A stretch of DNA of 32,970 bases from an uncultured Clostridia bacterium (GCA_904501715.1 CAJGCD010000010.1:1-32970), one strand, 5' to 3'. Positions 23,380-32,811 are shown, numbered from the stretch's first letter. The notes: generated by a model not told the origin, from the sequence alone. Program-made: numbers and translations.

Positions 23380-23853
23380 ATGAGTGTTGAATACGATATA
23401 AAAAAAGGCAGAGTATATGACGGGGGCAACGAGCGCTTGCGGTATAAGATAAGTGTTCCCGTTATAAGCGGAGCTGAAAGGATAAATGCGTTTTACAAAA
23501 GGATAGGCAAGGAATGTGAGGACTTTTGCGGGAAGCGGATTTGCGACTGTGTTGAAACCAACAAAGGTGAAAGACTTTTCTATGAGCTCTTATGCAGAGT
23601 GTGTCACGAGGATGCGGAGCTTGTTTCTGTTTTGATGCGCGTGCGCCTTTTAAGAGGGAGAACCGAGATTGCGGGCTACGTAAGACCGCTTACGTGGAGC
23701 GTGACCGAGCAGTGTATGATTCCCCCTAAGCTGCTGCTGCGCAAATATGCGAAGCGAGAAAGGTCCCGATACAGGGGGGATGACGGTATATTTGTATACA
23801 AGGGGGAGGTTAAAAGTCTGAAGGATGCCCGAATTGACATATTTTTCATATAA
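23380..23853 (+). CDS. Small conserved-looking unknown protein, 157 aa
   Basis: I do not recognise a family with confidence. The protein is basic, with no signal peptide or membrane helix. It starts MSVEYDIKKGRVYDGG and contains a strand-rich part (LRYKISVPVISG), a helix (AERINAFYKRIGKECEDFCG) and a tail rich in Arg and Lys (RKYAKRERSRYRG). The order 'input strand, then INxFYxxI..xCxxFC helix' loosely resembles DUF3298/RsiV-type domains, but it is cytoplasmic and short. ATG 23380 follows GGAGG by 7 bases. It lies 60 bases after recG, possibly in the same transcript, and is followed by the V-ATPase promoter. Confidence 0.65.
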   Translation: MSVEYDIKKGRVYDGGNERLRYKISVPVISGAERINAFYKRIGKECEDFCGKRICDCVETNKGERLFYELLCRVCHEDAELVSVLMRVRLLRGRTEIAGYVRPLTWSVTEQCMIPPKLLLRKYAKRERSRYRGDDGIFVYKGEVKSLKDARIDIFFI

Positions 23854-23908
23854 ACGAGCCTAAAAATGAAAAGTTTTGTAATAATATACTGTTTTTTACA
23901 AAAATGTC

Positions 23909-23937
23909 TTGAAGATATATTATAAATATGATATAAT
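23909..23937 (+). promoter_or_regulatory. Promoter of the V-ATPase operon
   Basis: TTGAAG (23909-23914), a 17-base spacer and TATAAT (23932-23937). A second TATAAT lies at 23941-23946. The leader of about 70 bases includes CGCTT-GGGAA-AAGCG-type pairing. Confidence 0.7.
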
Positions 23938-24015
23938 AGATATAATATATTTTCGCTTGGGAAAAGCGGAAAAAGACAAAACAATGCTAAATGTTGATAC
24001 GGAGGCGATGGGATT

Positions 24016-24336
24016 TTGTCAAGAGAAATAATTGAAAAAATAAGGGATGCCGAGGCGCAGGCTCAGAAAATAAGGAGCGATGCGCAGGAAGAGGCGAAGG
24101 CGCGTATCCGCACTGCCGAGGCAGAAGGGAAAAAGCTCTGTCAAAGGTCAGAGGAAAAGGCGCAGAGACAAAACAGGGAAAAGCTTGACATAGCTAAGAG
24201 CAGAGCGGAAGAGGTGTTGAAAAGCGCCGAGGAAGAGGCTCTTCTGGAGGCAAAGGCTATGCAGGAGACGGCTGATTTCAATATGAGAGAGGCGGTCAGA
24301 ACTATCATTGCGGGAGTGAAGGAACAATGTCAGTAA
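24016..24336 (+). CDS. ntpF: V-type ATPase peripheral stalk subunit (NtpF/G-H type)
   Basis: The 106-residue protein is almost entirely an Ala/Glu/Lys/Arg-rich coiled coil (IIEKIRDAEAQAQKIRSDAQ...), the form of V/A-ATPase subunit G/H (NtpF). It pairs with subunit E to make the peripheral stalks that hold the motor still. The start is a TTG at 24016 with GGAGG about 10 bases upstream; the nearby ATG 24008 runs quickly into a stop. It overlaps the ntpI start by 10 bases, indicating translational coupling. First gene of the operon, as in the Enterococcus hirae ntp cluster. Confidence 0.85.
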   Translation: MSREIIEKIRDAEAQAQKIRSDAQEEAKARIRTAEAEGKKLCQRSEEKAQRQNREKLDIAKSRAEEVLKSAEEEALLEAKAMQETADFNMREAVRTIIAGVKEQCQ

Positions 24337-26303
24337 GCAGAATGAAAAGGCTTACGGTGTTCGCCCATAAGGAACGGCTGGACGAGCTGGTGAGAAGGCT
24401 TATCAAGCTGCGTTGCGTGGAGATATCTCAGCACGAGGAGCACTCGATAGAGGAGCTTTCTCTCGCGAGAATAAACTGCGACGCGCGCAGGCTTGAGCTT
24501 GAATCTGATATCTCGGATATCGGAAGAGCCATAAATCTGCTTGATCCCTTCGTAAAGAGGAGCAAGGGGCTGTTCCCGCAAAAAACAGAGGTGGATACCG
24601 AGGCGTTCGTAAAAAAAGGACACGCCGAAAGGTCAAGACGGACTGTGAAGGAGGCACTCTCAGCCGAGGACAGGCTTAATGCCATTAAAGCCGAGAGGGC
24701 AAAGTGCGAGGCGGATATTGCCGCGGCAGAGCCATACGTAGAATACGATATGCCTCTGGGATTTTCGGGCACCGACAGCTCCGACTGCTTCCTTGGAGTG
24801 CTGCCCCCTGCCACAGACCTTGATGTGTGCGGTAAGGCACTTTACAAGGAGGGAGCTATCGCGCAGATACTCAGAAGCGATAAGAACGGCATATACGCCG
24901 TATTCTTCTGCCATAAGAGCGACAGCGCGGGAGTAAGCGCTCTGCTCAGCTCCTACGGATTTCTCCGCGCATCCTTCGCGGGTAGCGAAATGACAGCGAC
25001 CGAGTGTATCGGTGACGCCCGTAAGCGGCTCAAGTCACTTTCTGCTGAAAGTGAAACGCTCAAGGCAAGGCTTGTCGAATTGGCAAAGCGCGTAGACGCT
25101 CTTGAGGTGCTTTACGATATGGAAGCCACCGAGCTTGTGTCGGTAGAGCAAAAGCTCAAGCTTGCGGCTACCGACAGCGTTGCTGTTATAAAGGGCTGGA
25201 TACCCGCAAGACGCGAGGCGGCGGTGGAAGGATTTCTTGAGGGCTTCGAGTGCGCTTACGAAATAAGCGAGCCCGAGGGTGAGGAGATACCTCCCATACT
25301 GCTGGAGAACAACGGCTTTGCCACGAACTTCGAGTGGGTGCTTGGAATGTATTCCTATCCGCTCTACGGAAGATTTGACCCCACGTTCATAATGAGTATA
25401 TTCTACTTCATTATCTTCGGCATAATGTTTGCCGACGCGGGCTACGGAATTATCCTTGTGCTTGCCTGCTTTGGAGCGGTGAAATTTTTGCACCCCGCAG
25501 AGGGAATGCAAAGATTTCTTAAAATGTTTGGGTACTGCGGATTTTCGTGTATAATTTTCGGTGTGCTATTCGGGGCTTATTTTGGTGACCTGCCGCTTGC
25601 GATTATGCGAAATATGATGGGCATACCCGAGGAACAGCTTCCCAATCTCGCGCTTATGGGCGCGACTGGCGCTAACGTGGCGCTGCTTTTTGACCCGTTG
25701 CAAAATCCTATGGGATTCCTGCTTCTCTCCTTGGGAGTCGGTGCGGTACACCTTATCGCGGGAATGGCGGTCCAGTTCTACGTGCTTTGCAAGGACGGAC
25801 ACGTGCTTGACGCTATACTTGATATCGGAGCGTACTGGCTGCTCTTCGGCGGAATTTCGTTGCTGTTATTTATGCCCTCTGTGGGGCTTTGGGTGACCTT
25901 AGCCGCGGTGGCTGTTATAGTTCTTACCCACGGACGGAGCGAAAAAAATATAGTTATGAAGCTGCTCAAGGGTCTGCTCGGACTTTACGACCTTATAAAT
26001 TACGCAGCCGACCTGCTGTCCTATTCCAGAATTCTGGCGCTTGGACTTGCGGCGGGAATAATCGGACAGGTAGTAAACATTCTCGGCACTATGGGAGGAG
26101 CTACGGTGTTTGGCTTTATTGCGCTGGTCGTGGCGTTTGCCGTAGGACATCTGCTCAACCTTGCCATAAACGTTCTGGGTACCTTCGTACACACGTCAAG
26201 GCTTCAATATATAGAATTTTTCGGTAAGTTTTACGAGGATGGAGGAATACCCTTTGAGCCTGCGGTGCCTTCTGAAAAGTTTTCTCAGGAAATAAATCAA
26301 TAA
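24327..26303 (+). CDS. ntpI: V-type ATPase subunit I (a-type stator)
   Basis: The 658-residue stator subunit forms the ion half-channels against the rotor ring. It has a cytosolic coiled-coil half (about 1-340) and a membrane half that begins with the family signature YGRFDPTFIMSIFYFIIFGIMF followed by ADAGYG. The essential arginine, expected to displace the ion from the rotor Glu, is R568 in LLSYSRILALGLA. About eight hydrophobic helices follow in order. It overlaps ntpF and precedes ntpK by 45 bases. Length and architecture are standard. Confidence 0.96.
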   Translation: MSVSRMKRLTVFAHKERLDELVRRLIKLRCVEISQHEEHSIEELSLARINCDARRLELESDISDIGRAINLLDPFVKRSKGLFPQKTEVDTEAFVKKGHAERSRRTVKEALSAEDRLNAIKAERAKCEADIAAAEPYVEYDMPLGFSGTDSSDCFLGVLPPATDLDVCGKALYKEGAIAQILRSDKNGIYAVFFCHKSDSAGVSALLSSYGFLRASFAGSEMTATECIGDARKRLKSLSAESETLKARLVELAKRVDALEVLYDMEATELVSVEQKLKLAATDSVAVIKGWIPARREAAVEGFLEGFECAYEISEPEGEEIPPILLENNGFATNFEWVLGMYSYPLYGRFDPTFIMSIFYFIIFGIMFADAGYGIILVLACFGAVKFLHPAEGMQRFLKMFGYCGFSCIIFGVLFGAYFGDLPLAIMRNMMGIPEEQLPNLALMGATGANVALLFDPLQNPMGFLLLSLGVGAVHLIAGMAVQFYVLCKDGHVLDAILDIGAYWLLFGGISLLLFMPSVGLWVTLAAVAVIVLTHGRSEKNIVMKLLKGLLGLYDLINYAADLLSYSRILALGLAAGIIGQVVNILGTMGGATVFGFIALVVAFAVGHLLNLAINVLGTFVHTSRLQYIEFFGKFYEDGGIPFEPAVPSEKFSQEINQ

Positions 26304-26348
26304 ACTCTATAGAATCTTAAAATAAAAAATATCAAAGGAGAAATCAAA

Positions 26349-26843
26349 ATGTCATTCAGCGAATTTTTGTCTATTATCTTTACAGGAAATACTCTTGCGC
26401 TTATAGGCGCGGCTCTCGCGGTCATACTTTCGGGTATGGGAAGTGCAAGGGGAGTTGGTCTTGTGGGTGAAGCTGCTTCAGGTCTTTTAGCAGAGGATCC
26501 CTCTAAGTTCGGAAAAACTCTTATACTTCAGGCTCTTCCCGGTACGCAGGGAATTTACGGTCTTATAACCGCGTTCCTTATAATATTTAAAATGGGAATA
26601 CTCAGCGGTGCGCCCGCTACTCTGACGGTAGCACAGGGTATGTACTATCTTTTGGCGGGACTCCCCATAGCTATCGTGGGCTACTATTCGGCAATAAAGC
26701 AGGGAAGAGTTGCCGCTGCCGGTATCTCGCTTCTCGCTAAGCGTCCCAAGGAGGTAGGTAAGGCTATTACCTCTGCGGCTCTCGTTGAGACCTATGCTAT
26801 ATTCGCGGTTCTCGTATCGCTCCTTATGGTTCTCTTCGCTTAA
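26349..26843 (+). CDS. ntpK: V-type ATPase rotor-ring subunit K, Na+-type
   Basis: The 164-residue proteolipid has four membrane helices (two hairpins), the duplicated form found in E. hirae. The ion-carrying residue is E147 in LVETYAIFAV; the first hairpin has no Glu at the matching place. All side chains that hold Na+ in E. hirae NtpK are present: L63, T66 and Q67 in ALPGTQGIYG, Q118 in SAIKQGRVAAAG, and E147. By that analogy the ring carries Na+ rather than H+, though this is inference from sequence. AAAGGAGAAATC precedes the ATG. It lies between ntpI and ntpE. Confidence 0.96.
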   Translation: MSFSEFLSIIFTGNTLALIGAALAVILSGMGSARGVGLVGEAASGLLAEDPSKFGKTLILQALPGTQGIYGLITAFLIIFKMGILSGAPATLTVAQGMYYLLAGLPIAIVGYYSAIKQGRVAAAGISLLAKRPKEVGKAITSAALVETYAIFAVLVSLLMVLFA

Positions 26844-26894
26844 TTTAGAGTAAAACGAAAAACATAAGCCGCAAACAGCGGTACAGGAGGCGTA

Positions 26895-27560
26895 ATGACA
26901 GGACTTAGCAAGATAACAGATAAAATTCTGGACGAGGCAAGGCGCGAAGCGGCGGCAAGGCTTGCGGATGCCGATGTCGAATGCGCGCGCATAAACGCCG
27001 AGTACAAGGCAAAGGCTGATACAGCGGTAAACGCTCTTAATGCCGAGGCTAAGAACGAGGCGGCGCAGATAGTCTCCAGAACACGCGCGGAAGAGACTAC
27101 CATGCGTAAAAATCTTTTGCTCAAAACTCAGGGAGAGATGATAGACAGGGCGTTTGAGATAGCCGAAAAGGAGCTTGCGGCTCTTAACGGCGGCGAGCGG
27201 ATGGAGCTTCTTGTGGGCTTGCTCACCGCTCTTATGACAGCCGAATGGGAGGCTGAGCAGACGAGAGATGAGATATACGGTGATGAGGGCGAGGGCGAGC
27301 GTATCTATGAGATAATGCTTAATCCCAAGGACCGAGAGCATCACGGAGAGGCTCTTATAAGCAACTTCAAGAGAAGAATAGTAGGCAAGGATATGGGCGA
27401 CATAGCGTCGCGCGTAGTTCTTTGCAAGGATACTGCCGATATAGAGGGAGGACTTATCGTAAGAGTAGGCGCCGTGGAGATAAACAGCTCTGTGCGCTCT
27501 CTCGTTGCTCAGCTCCGCCCCGCTCTTGAAGCAAAGGTAGCAAAGATATTATTTCCCTAA
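26895..27560 (+). CDS. ntpE: V-type ATPase subunit E (peripheral stalk)
   Basis: The 221-residue subunit E has a long charged N-terminal helix (ILDEARREAAARLADADVECARINAEYKAKAD) that pairs with NtpF, and a C-terminal alpha/beta head that ends with the family pattern GGLIVRVGAVEINSSVRSLVAQLRP. An insertion rich in Glu (ERIYEIMLNPKDREHHGE) lies in the middle. AGGAGGC precedes the ATG. The gene lies 12-20 bases before ntpC. Confidence 0.93.
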   Translation: MTGLSKITDKILDEARREAAARLADADVECARINAEYKAKADTAVNALNAEAKNEAAQIVSRTRAEETTMRKNLLLKTQGEMIDRAFEIAEKELAALNGGERMELLVGLLTALMTAEWEAEQTRDEIYGDEGEGERIYEIMLNPKDREHHGEALISNFKRRIVGKDMGDIASRVVLCKDTADIEGGLIVRVGAVEINSSVRSLVAQLRPALEAKVAKILFP

Positions 27561-27578
27561 AAAACAGAAAGGTTGATA

Positions 27579-28589
27579 ATGAAAATGGCTAAAGGCTATA
27601 ATGCAACCGAATATATGTACAGCTCCGCGCGGATACGCTCTATGGAGACGAGAATAGCAACGGCAGAGCAGATAGCAAGACTTGCGGACGCGCAGAGCGC
27701 GGACGCGGTGCTGGGCTCTTTAGGTGAATTCGGCTTCGAGGCGGTATACGGCGCTGACGGAAAGCTTTCAAGAGAGGATACGCTCTTAGGTGTCCTTAAG
27801 GAGGGCTTTAGTGCCGTGGGCGAGATGGAATGCAGCGGGGCGGTAGACTTTTTGAAATACCAGTACGACTGTAACAATATAAAGGCGCTGATAAAATGCG
27901 GCGCGGCGGGTGTTTCGGAGGAGAGTATGCTTCTTGAGCTTGGCAGCGTAAGCGTTGCTGACACCAAGCGGGCTTATCTCGACAAGGATTACTCGGCGTT
28001 CCCCGAAAATATGGCGAGAGCCATAGCCGAGGCGGAGGAAGCCTTTGCCGCTACCGCAAATCCGCAGAAGGTGGATTTTCTCATAGACAGAGCGGCATTC
28101 GCCGATATGCTCGTGTCCGCTAAAGAGAGCGGAGTTCCGCTTGCCGAGAAACTGGTGCTGACTAAGATAGATTTGGTCAATATAATGATGGCGGTGCGCC
28201 TTATCCGAATGAAGCTGGGAGCGCAGGCTGAGGCTCTGTTTGCGGAGGTATACGTAGACGGAGGCTCTCTTGATAAGGAGACTCTTTGCGGTGCTGTCTC
28301 GGCAGGTGAGGATAGGCTTTGTGAGGCAATAGCTTACAGCGCTTACTCCGCTTTTGCCGAGCTTATCTCCTCGGAGGCATCTCTGGGAAGACTTGAAAAG
28401 GCGGCTGACGATATGTGGGTATCGATTGCCAAGGAGGCAAAATATGCGCCCTTCGGCGCGGAGGTGGCTATCGGATATATCTTTGCCTTGGAATATGAGG
28501 TGAAGAATATCAGGATAGTGCTTGCGGGCAAGGAAGCGGGACTTTCCTCGGATATAATTCGCGAAAGGTTGAGGGAGTGCTATGTATAA
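27579..28589 (+). CDS. ntpC: V-type ATPase subunit C (central rotor adaptor)
   Basis: The 336-residue protein is the funnel-like subunit C/d that links the central shaft (D/F) to the membrane ring. It is all-helical, starting MKMAKGYNATEYMYSSARIRSME; the typical 'YN..NARIRA' start and DFLKYQYDCNNIKALIKC are recognisable, as is the C-terminal YEVKNIRIVLAGKEAGL. Sequence among family members is only moderately conserved. ATG 27579 follows AAAGG by 7 bases. The last 8 bases overlap the next gene, indicating coupling. Confidence 0.93.
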   Translation: MKMAKGYNATEYMYSSARIRSMETRIATAEQIARLADAQSADAVLGSLGEFGFEAVYGADGKLSREDTLLGVLKEGFSAVGEMECSGAVDFLKYQYDCNNIKALIKCGAAGVSEESMLLELGSVSVADTKRAYLDKDYSAFPENMARAIAEAEEAFAATANPQKVDFLIDRAAFADMLVSAKESGVPLAEKLVLTKIDLVNIMMAVRLIRMKLGAQAEALFAEVYVDGGSLDKETLCGAVSAGEDRLCEAIAYSAYSAFAELISSEASLGRLEKAADDMWVSIAKEAKYAPFGAEVAIGYIFALEYEVKNIRIVLAGKEAGLSSDIIRERLRECYV

Positions 28590-28908
28590 GATAGGAATAA
28601 TAGGCGACCGCGACAGCGTGCTTGGATTTATGGCTCTCGGCTTTGCGGTACACGAGGTCAGTACGGGCGAGGATGCCGCGGACAAGCTCCATGAGCTTGT
28701 GAAAACCGGTGAGTATGCGGTCATATTCATAACAGAGAGCTTTGCGCTTGAGATACAAGAGGATATGGCGAGATATAAGGACGCGCCGCTTCCCGCAATT
28801 ACGGTTATTCCCGGCGGTAGCGGAAGCACGGGCTACGGAATGGCGAGCATCAAGAGCGCCGTAGAGCGCGCGGTAGGCGCGGATATCCTCTTTAAGAACG
28901 AAGAATAA
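28582..28908 (+). CDS. ntpG: V-type ATPase subunit F (NtpG)
   Basis: The 108-residue CheY-like subunit F sits on the rotor shaft subunit D and stimulates ATPase activity. Typical elements are YKIGIIGDRDSVLGFMALGF at the N-terminus, the ITESFALEIQ segment, and PLPAITVIPGGSGSTG before the C-terminal helix. It overlaps the end of ntpC by 8 bases and precedes ntpA by 39. Confidence 0.94.
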   Translation: MYKIGIIGDRDSVLGFMALGFAVHEVSTGEDAADKLHELVKTGEYAVIFITESFALEIQEDMARYKDAPLPAITVIPGGSGSTGYGMASIKSAVERAVGADILFKNEE

Positions 28909-28947
28909 AAAATCTAATAGCGCCATCTGGCGTTTGGAGGCACAGTA

Positions 28948-30717
28948 ATGGTTGAAGGAAAAATACTTAAGGTCTCGGGACCTTTGGTCATAGCGCAGGG
29001 AATGCGTGAAGCGAATATGTTTGACGTGGTAAGAGTAGGCGAGAAGCAGCTTATCGGTGAGATAATCGAGATGCACGGCGACAAGGCGTCTATTCAGGTC
29101 TACGAGGAGACCGCGGGTCTTGGAAGAGGGGATAAGGTAGTTTCTACGGGAGCGCCTCTTTCGGTAGAGCTGGGTCCCGGTCTGCTTACGAATATTTACG
29201 ATGGAATACAAAGACCGCTGGAGGCAATGCGTGTCCGTTGCGGTTCGAATATCACCAAGGGTATCGATGAGCCCGCTCTTGACAGACAGAAGCTCTGGCA
29301 CTTTGAGGCAGGGAAGGAGTTTGGCGACAGAGTAAAGGCAGGCGACGTTCTCGGAATTGTTCAGGAGACTGAGGTCATTACTCACAAGATAATGGTACCC
29401 CCCGGAAAGGATGGAACGGTAGTAGAGCTCCGCACGGGAGATTTTAAGGTTACCGACCGCATAGGAAAAATAAAGTACGACGATGGCACTATGGAGGATA
29501 TCACTCTGATGCAGAAGTGGCCCGTACGTGTGTCGCGTCCCTACGCGCAGAAGCTTCCTCCCGTTGAGCCTATGATATCGGGACAGAGAGTTATAGACGC
29601 TCTTTTCCCCATCGCAAAGGGAGGAACGGCTTGCGTTCCCGGTCCCTTCGGCTCGGGTAAGACTGTTGTTCAGCATCAGCTGGCAAAGTGGAGCGACGTT
29701 GACCTTGTGGTCTATATAGGCTGCGGAGAGCGCGGAAATGAGATGACCGACGTTCTTCGTGAGTTCCCCGAGCTTACCGACCCCCGCACGGGAAGGTCGC
29801 TTATGGAGCGTACCGTTCTTATCGCGAATACCTCGGATATGCCCGTTGCGGCGCGTGAGGCTTCAATATATACGGGTATTACCATTGCGGAATATTACCG
29901 CGATATGGGCTACTCGGTAGCGGTTATCGCAGACTCTACCTCCCGTTGGGCAGAGGCTTTGCGTGAGATGTCGGGCCGTCTTGAGGAGATGCCCGGTGAG
30001 GAGGGATATCCCGCATATCTTACCAGCCGTCTGGCTCAGTTCTACGAGAGAGCGGGTAAGGTAGTATGCCTTGGCTCTGATGCAAGACAGGGCGCACTCT
30101 CGGCTATCGGTGCGGTATCGCCTCAGGGCGGAGATATCTCCGAGCCCGTTACTCAGGCAACGCTCCGTATAGTAAAGGTGTTCTGGGGACTTGATGCATC
30201 GCTGGCTTACAGACGACATTTCCCCGCAATAAACTGGCTCAACTCCTATTCGCTCTACCGCGACAGACTTAGCGATTGGTTCGGTGAGAACGTTTCAAAG
30301 TCCTGGATGGAGAACACGGGCAGACTGCTGAAAATCCTTCAGGAGGAGAACGACCTTCAGGAGATAGTAAAGCTTGTCGGTATGGACGCGCTTTCAGCTG
30401 AGGACAGAATGACCCTTGAGCTTGCTCAGTCCATACGCGAGGACTTCTTACAGCAGAGCGCATTTGAGGACAACGACAGCTACACCGAGCTCGAGAAGCA
30501 GGCGGCGCTCATAGAGCTTATATTCTCCTACGGAGATAAGGCGAGCAAGGCTGTGGCGGATGGCGCGAATATAGATAAGATAGCTACTCTCCCCGTAAGA
30601 GAGAGAATAGGACGCGCTAAATCGGTGCCCTTTGCCGATTATAAGAGAGTATATAAAGAGATAGACGAACAGCTCTCGGCAGAGCTCGATGCTCTGGTAG
30701 CAGATGCTAACGCTTGA
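28948..30717 (+). CDS. ntpA: V-type ATPase catalytic subunit A
   Basis: The 589-residue catalytic subunit binds and hydrolyses (or makes) ATP. The P-loop is GPFGSGKT (232-239). The family's non-homologous region (about 115-185) and the glutamate in GCGERGNEM are present, and DSTSRWAEALREMSGRLEEMPGEEGYPAYL is the conserved 'lid' segment. Length is standard for the bacterial/archaeal type. TTTGGAGGC precedes the ATG. It is followed by ntpB after 18 bases, so equal amounts of A and B are expected. Confidence 0.97.
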   Translation: MVEGKILKVSGPLVIAQGMREANMFDVVRVGEKQLIGEIIEMHGDKASIQVYEETAGLGRGDKVVSTGAPLSVELGPGLLTNIYDGIQRPLEAMRVRCGSNITKGIDEPALDRQKLWHFEAGKEFGDRVKAGDVLGIVQETEVITHKIMVPPGKDGTVVELRTGDFKVTDRIGKIKYDDGTMEDITLMQKWPVRVSRPYAQKLPPVEPMISGQRVIDALFPIAKGGTACVPGPFGSGKTVVQHQLAKWSDVDLVVYIGCGERGNEMTDVLREFPELTDPRTGRSLMERTVLIANTSDMPVAAREASIYTGITIAEYYRDMGYSVAVIADSTSRWAEALREMSGRLEEMPGEEGYPAYLTSRLAQFYERAGKVVCLGSDARQGALSAIGAVSPQGGDISEPVTQATLRIVKVFWGLDASLAYRRHFPAINWLNSYSLYRDRLSDWFGENVSKSWMENTGRLLKILQEENDLQEIVKLVGMDALSAEDRMTLELAQSIREDFLQQSAFEDNDSYTELEKQAALIELIFSYGDKASKAVADGANIDKIATLPVRERIGRAKSVPFADYKRVYKEIDEQLSAELDALVADANA

Positions 30718-30735
30718 TAACGGAGGAACTGCAAA

Positions 30736-32109
30736 ATGATTAGAGAATACAGAACGATTGAAGAAGTAGCAGGTCCTTTGATGCTTGTAAAGCAGGTGGA
30801 GGGCGTTAAATACGATGAGCTTGGCGAGATAGAGCTTCCAAACGGTGACGTTCGCCGTTGCAGAGTTCTTGAGGTCAACGGAAGGGACGTGCTGGTACAG
30901 CTCTTTGAATCCAGTGCGGGGCTTAATCTTGCTAACAGTAAGGTGAGATTTACTGGACACGGAGTTGAGCTGCCCGTATCCCAGAATATGCTGGGACGTG
31001 TATTTAACGGAATGGGTGAGCCTATCGACGACGGCGCGAAGCTTATACCCGAAAAGAGCCTTGATATTAACGGAACGCCTATAAATCCCGCGGCGAGATA
31101 CTACCCCTCAGAGTTTATCCAGACGGGCGTATCCACCATAGACGGACTTAATACGCTTGTAAGAGGACAGAAGCTGCCTATATTCTCAGGCTCGGGACTA
31201 CCCCACGCAAACCTTGCGGCGCAGATAGCAAGACAGGCTAAGGTTCGTAACTCCGACTCAAAGTTTGCCGTTGTATTTGCCGCTGTGGGTATTACCTTTG
31301 AGGAGGCGGACTTCTTTATCTCCGACTTTAAAAAGACGGGAGCAATCGACCGTACGGTGCTCTTCATAAACCTTGCGTCCGACCCCGCTATCGAGAGAAT
31401 ATCCACCCCACGTATGGCGCTGACGGCGGCTGAATATCTGGCGTTTGAGTGCGATATGCACGTGCTGGTAATAATGACCGACATCACCAACTACGCCGAG
31501 GCTCTCCGTGAGGTGTCTGCCGCCCGTAAAGAGGTTCCCGGACGCCGCGGTTATCCCGGATATCTTTACACTGACCTTGCTACAATGTATGAGAGAGCGG
31601 GAAGAAAGATGGGCTCCGAGGGCTCTATCACTATGATACCCATACTGACTATGCCCGAGGATGACAAGACTCACCCCATCCCCGACCTTACGGGATATAT
31701 CACCGAGGGTCAGATAATCCTCTCACGTGAGATGTATCGTAAGGGATACCTGCCTCCCGTTGACGTGCTTCCTTCACTGTCAAGACTTAAAGATAAGGGA
31801 ATTGGCGACGGCAAGACACGTGAGGACCACGCGGGCACGATGAACCAGCTCTTCTCAAGCTACGCAAGAGGTAAAGAGGCAAAGGAGCTTATGGTGGTTC
31901 TCGGTGAGGCGGCGCTCACTCCTATGGACAGACTTTACGCCAAGTTTGCCGACGAGTTTGAGGCAAGATATATCAATCAGGGCTTCTATGAGAACAGAAG
32001 CATTGAGGAAACTCTTGACCTCGGCTGGGAGCTTTTGGCGATACTTCCAAAGAGCGAGATGAAGCGTATCAAGCCCGAGTACGTTGAAAAATACTGGAAG
32101 GGCAACTGA
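30736..32109 (+). CDS. ntpB: V-type ATPase regulatory subunit B
   Basis: The 457-residue non-catalytic subunit alternates with A in the hexamer. As expected for B, the P-loop is degenerate (IFSGSGLPHANLAAQIARQ). The arginine finger that reaches into the A-subunit active site is R350 in PSLSRLKDKGIG, at the same number as in E. hirae NtpB. ITNYAEALREVSAARKEVPGRRGYPGYL is the conserved central segment. CGGAGGA precedes the ATG. Confidence 0.97.
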   Translation: MIREYRTIEEVAGPLMLVKQVEGVKYDELGEIELPNGDVRRCRVLEVNGRDVLVQLFESSAGLNLANSKVRFTGHGVELPVSQNMLGRVFNGMGEPIDDGAKLIPEKSLDINGTPINPAARYYPSEFIQTGVSTIDGLNTLVRGQKLPIFSGSGLPHANLAAQIARQAKVRNSDSKFAVVFAAVGITFEEADFFISDFKKTGAIDRTVLFINLASDPAIERISTPRMALTAAEYLAFECDMHVLVIMTDITNYAEALREVSAARKEVPGRRGYPGYLYTDLATMYERAGRKMGSEGSITMIPILTMPEDDKTHPIPDLTGYITEGQIILSREMYRKGYLPPVDVLPSLSRLKDKGIGDGKTREDHAGTMNQLFSSYARGKEAKELMVVLGEAALTPMDRLYAKFADEFEARYINQGFYENRSIEETLDLGWELLAILPKSEMKRIKPEYVEKYWKGN

Positions 32110-32139
32110 TAGTAGAAACAAACGAAAGGTCAGACGAAA

Positions 32140-32811
32140 ATGGCAGAGATAAGAGTAAATCCTACCCGAATGGAGATGAAAAAGCTTCAGGGCAGATATA
32201 CTACGGCACGCCGCGGACATAAGCTTCTCAAGGACAAGCGAGACGAGCTGATGAAGCAGTTTCTCGAGGTAGTAAGAGAGGATAAGGCACTGCGCGAGCG
32301 AGTGGAGGACGCGCTGGAAAAATATTATCGCGGATTTTCGGTGGCAAGCGCTTCGTCAAATCCCAAGATGATAGAGGAAGCCCTTATATCTCCTAAAAAA
32401 GAGGGTGAGCTTGAGGTTTCTTATAGAAATATGATGAGCGTTACCGTTCCCGAATTTGCCTTTACGGCGTCGGGGGATGCGGCAGCCGAGAGCTTTAATT
32501 ACGGCTTGGCTTTCACATCGGGAGAGCTTGATGTGTCTCTACGTGAGCTGAACGGAATACTTGGCGACCTTTTGCGTATGGCAGAGCTTGAAAAGAAGGC
32601 TCAGCTTCTTGCGGAGGAGATAGAAAAGACGCGCCGCCGAGTAAACGCGCTGGAGTATATTATGATGCCTCAGTATCTTGCGGCTATCAAGTCTATCAAG
32701 ATGAAGCTTGACGAAAACGAGCGTGGAAATACCACAAGACTTATGAAGGTCAAGGATATGATGCTCAAGGCGCAAAGGCAGACCTCAAATCCTGAGGATG
32801 ATGAGGAATAA
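32140..32811 (+). CDS. ntpD: V-type ATPase central shaft subunit D
   Basis: The 223-residue subunit D forms the coiled-coil rotor shaft that turns inside the A3B3 hexamer. It starts IRVNPTRMEMKKLQGRYTTA, with the usual 'P T+ xx L xx L' pattern, and ends with the antiparallel helix RRRVNALEYIMMPQY followed by an acidic tail. A terminator follows within 12 bases, so it ends the operon. The genes ntpH and ntpJ found in the E. hirae cluster are absent. Confidence 0.96.
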   Translation: MAEIRVNPTRMEMKKLQGRYTTARRGHKLLKDKRDELMKQFLEVVREDKALRERVEDALEKYYRGFSVASASSNPKMIEEALISPKKEGELEVSYRNMMSVTVPEFAFTASGDAAAESFNYGLAFTSGELDVSLRELNGILGDLLRMAELEKKAQLLAEEIEKTRRRVNALEYIMMPQYLAAIKSIKMKLDENERGNTTRLMKVKDMMLKAQRQTSNPEDDEE

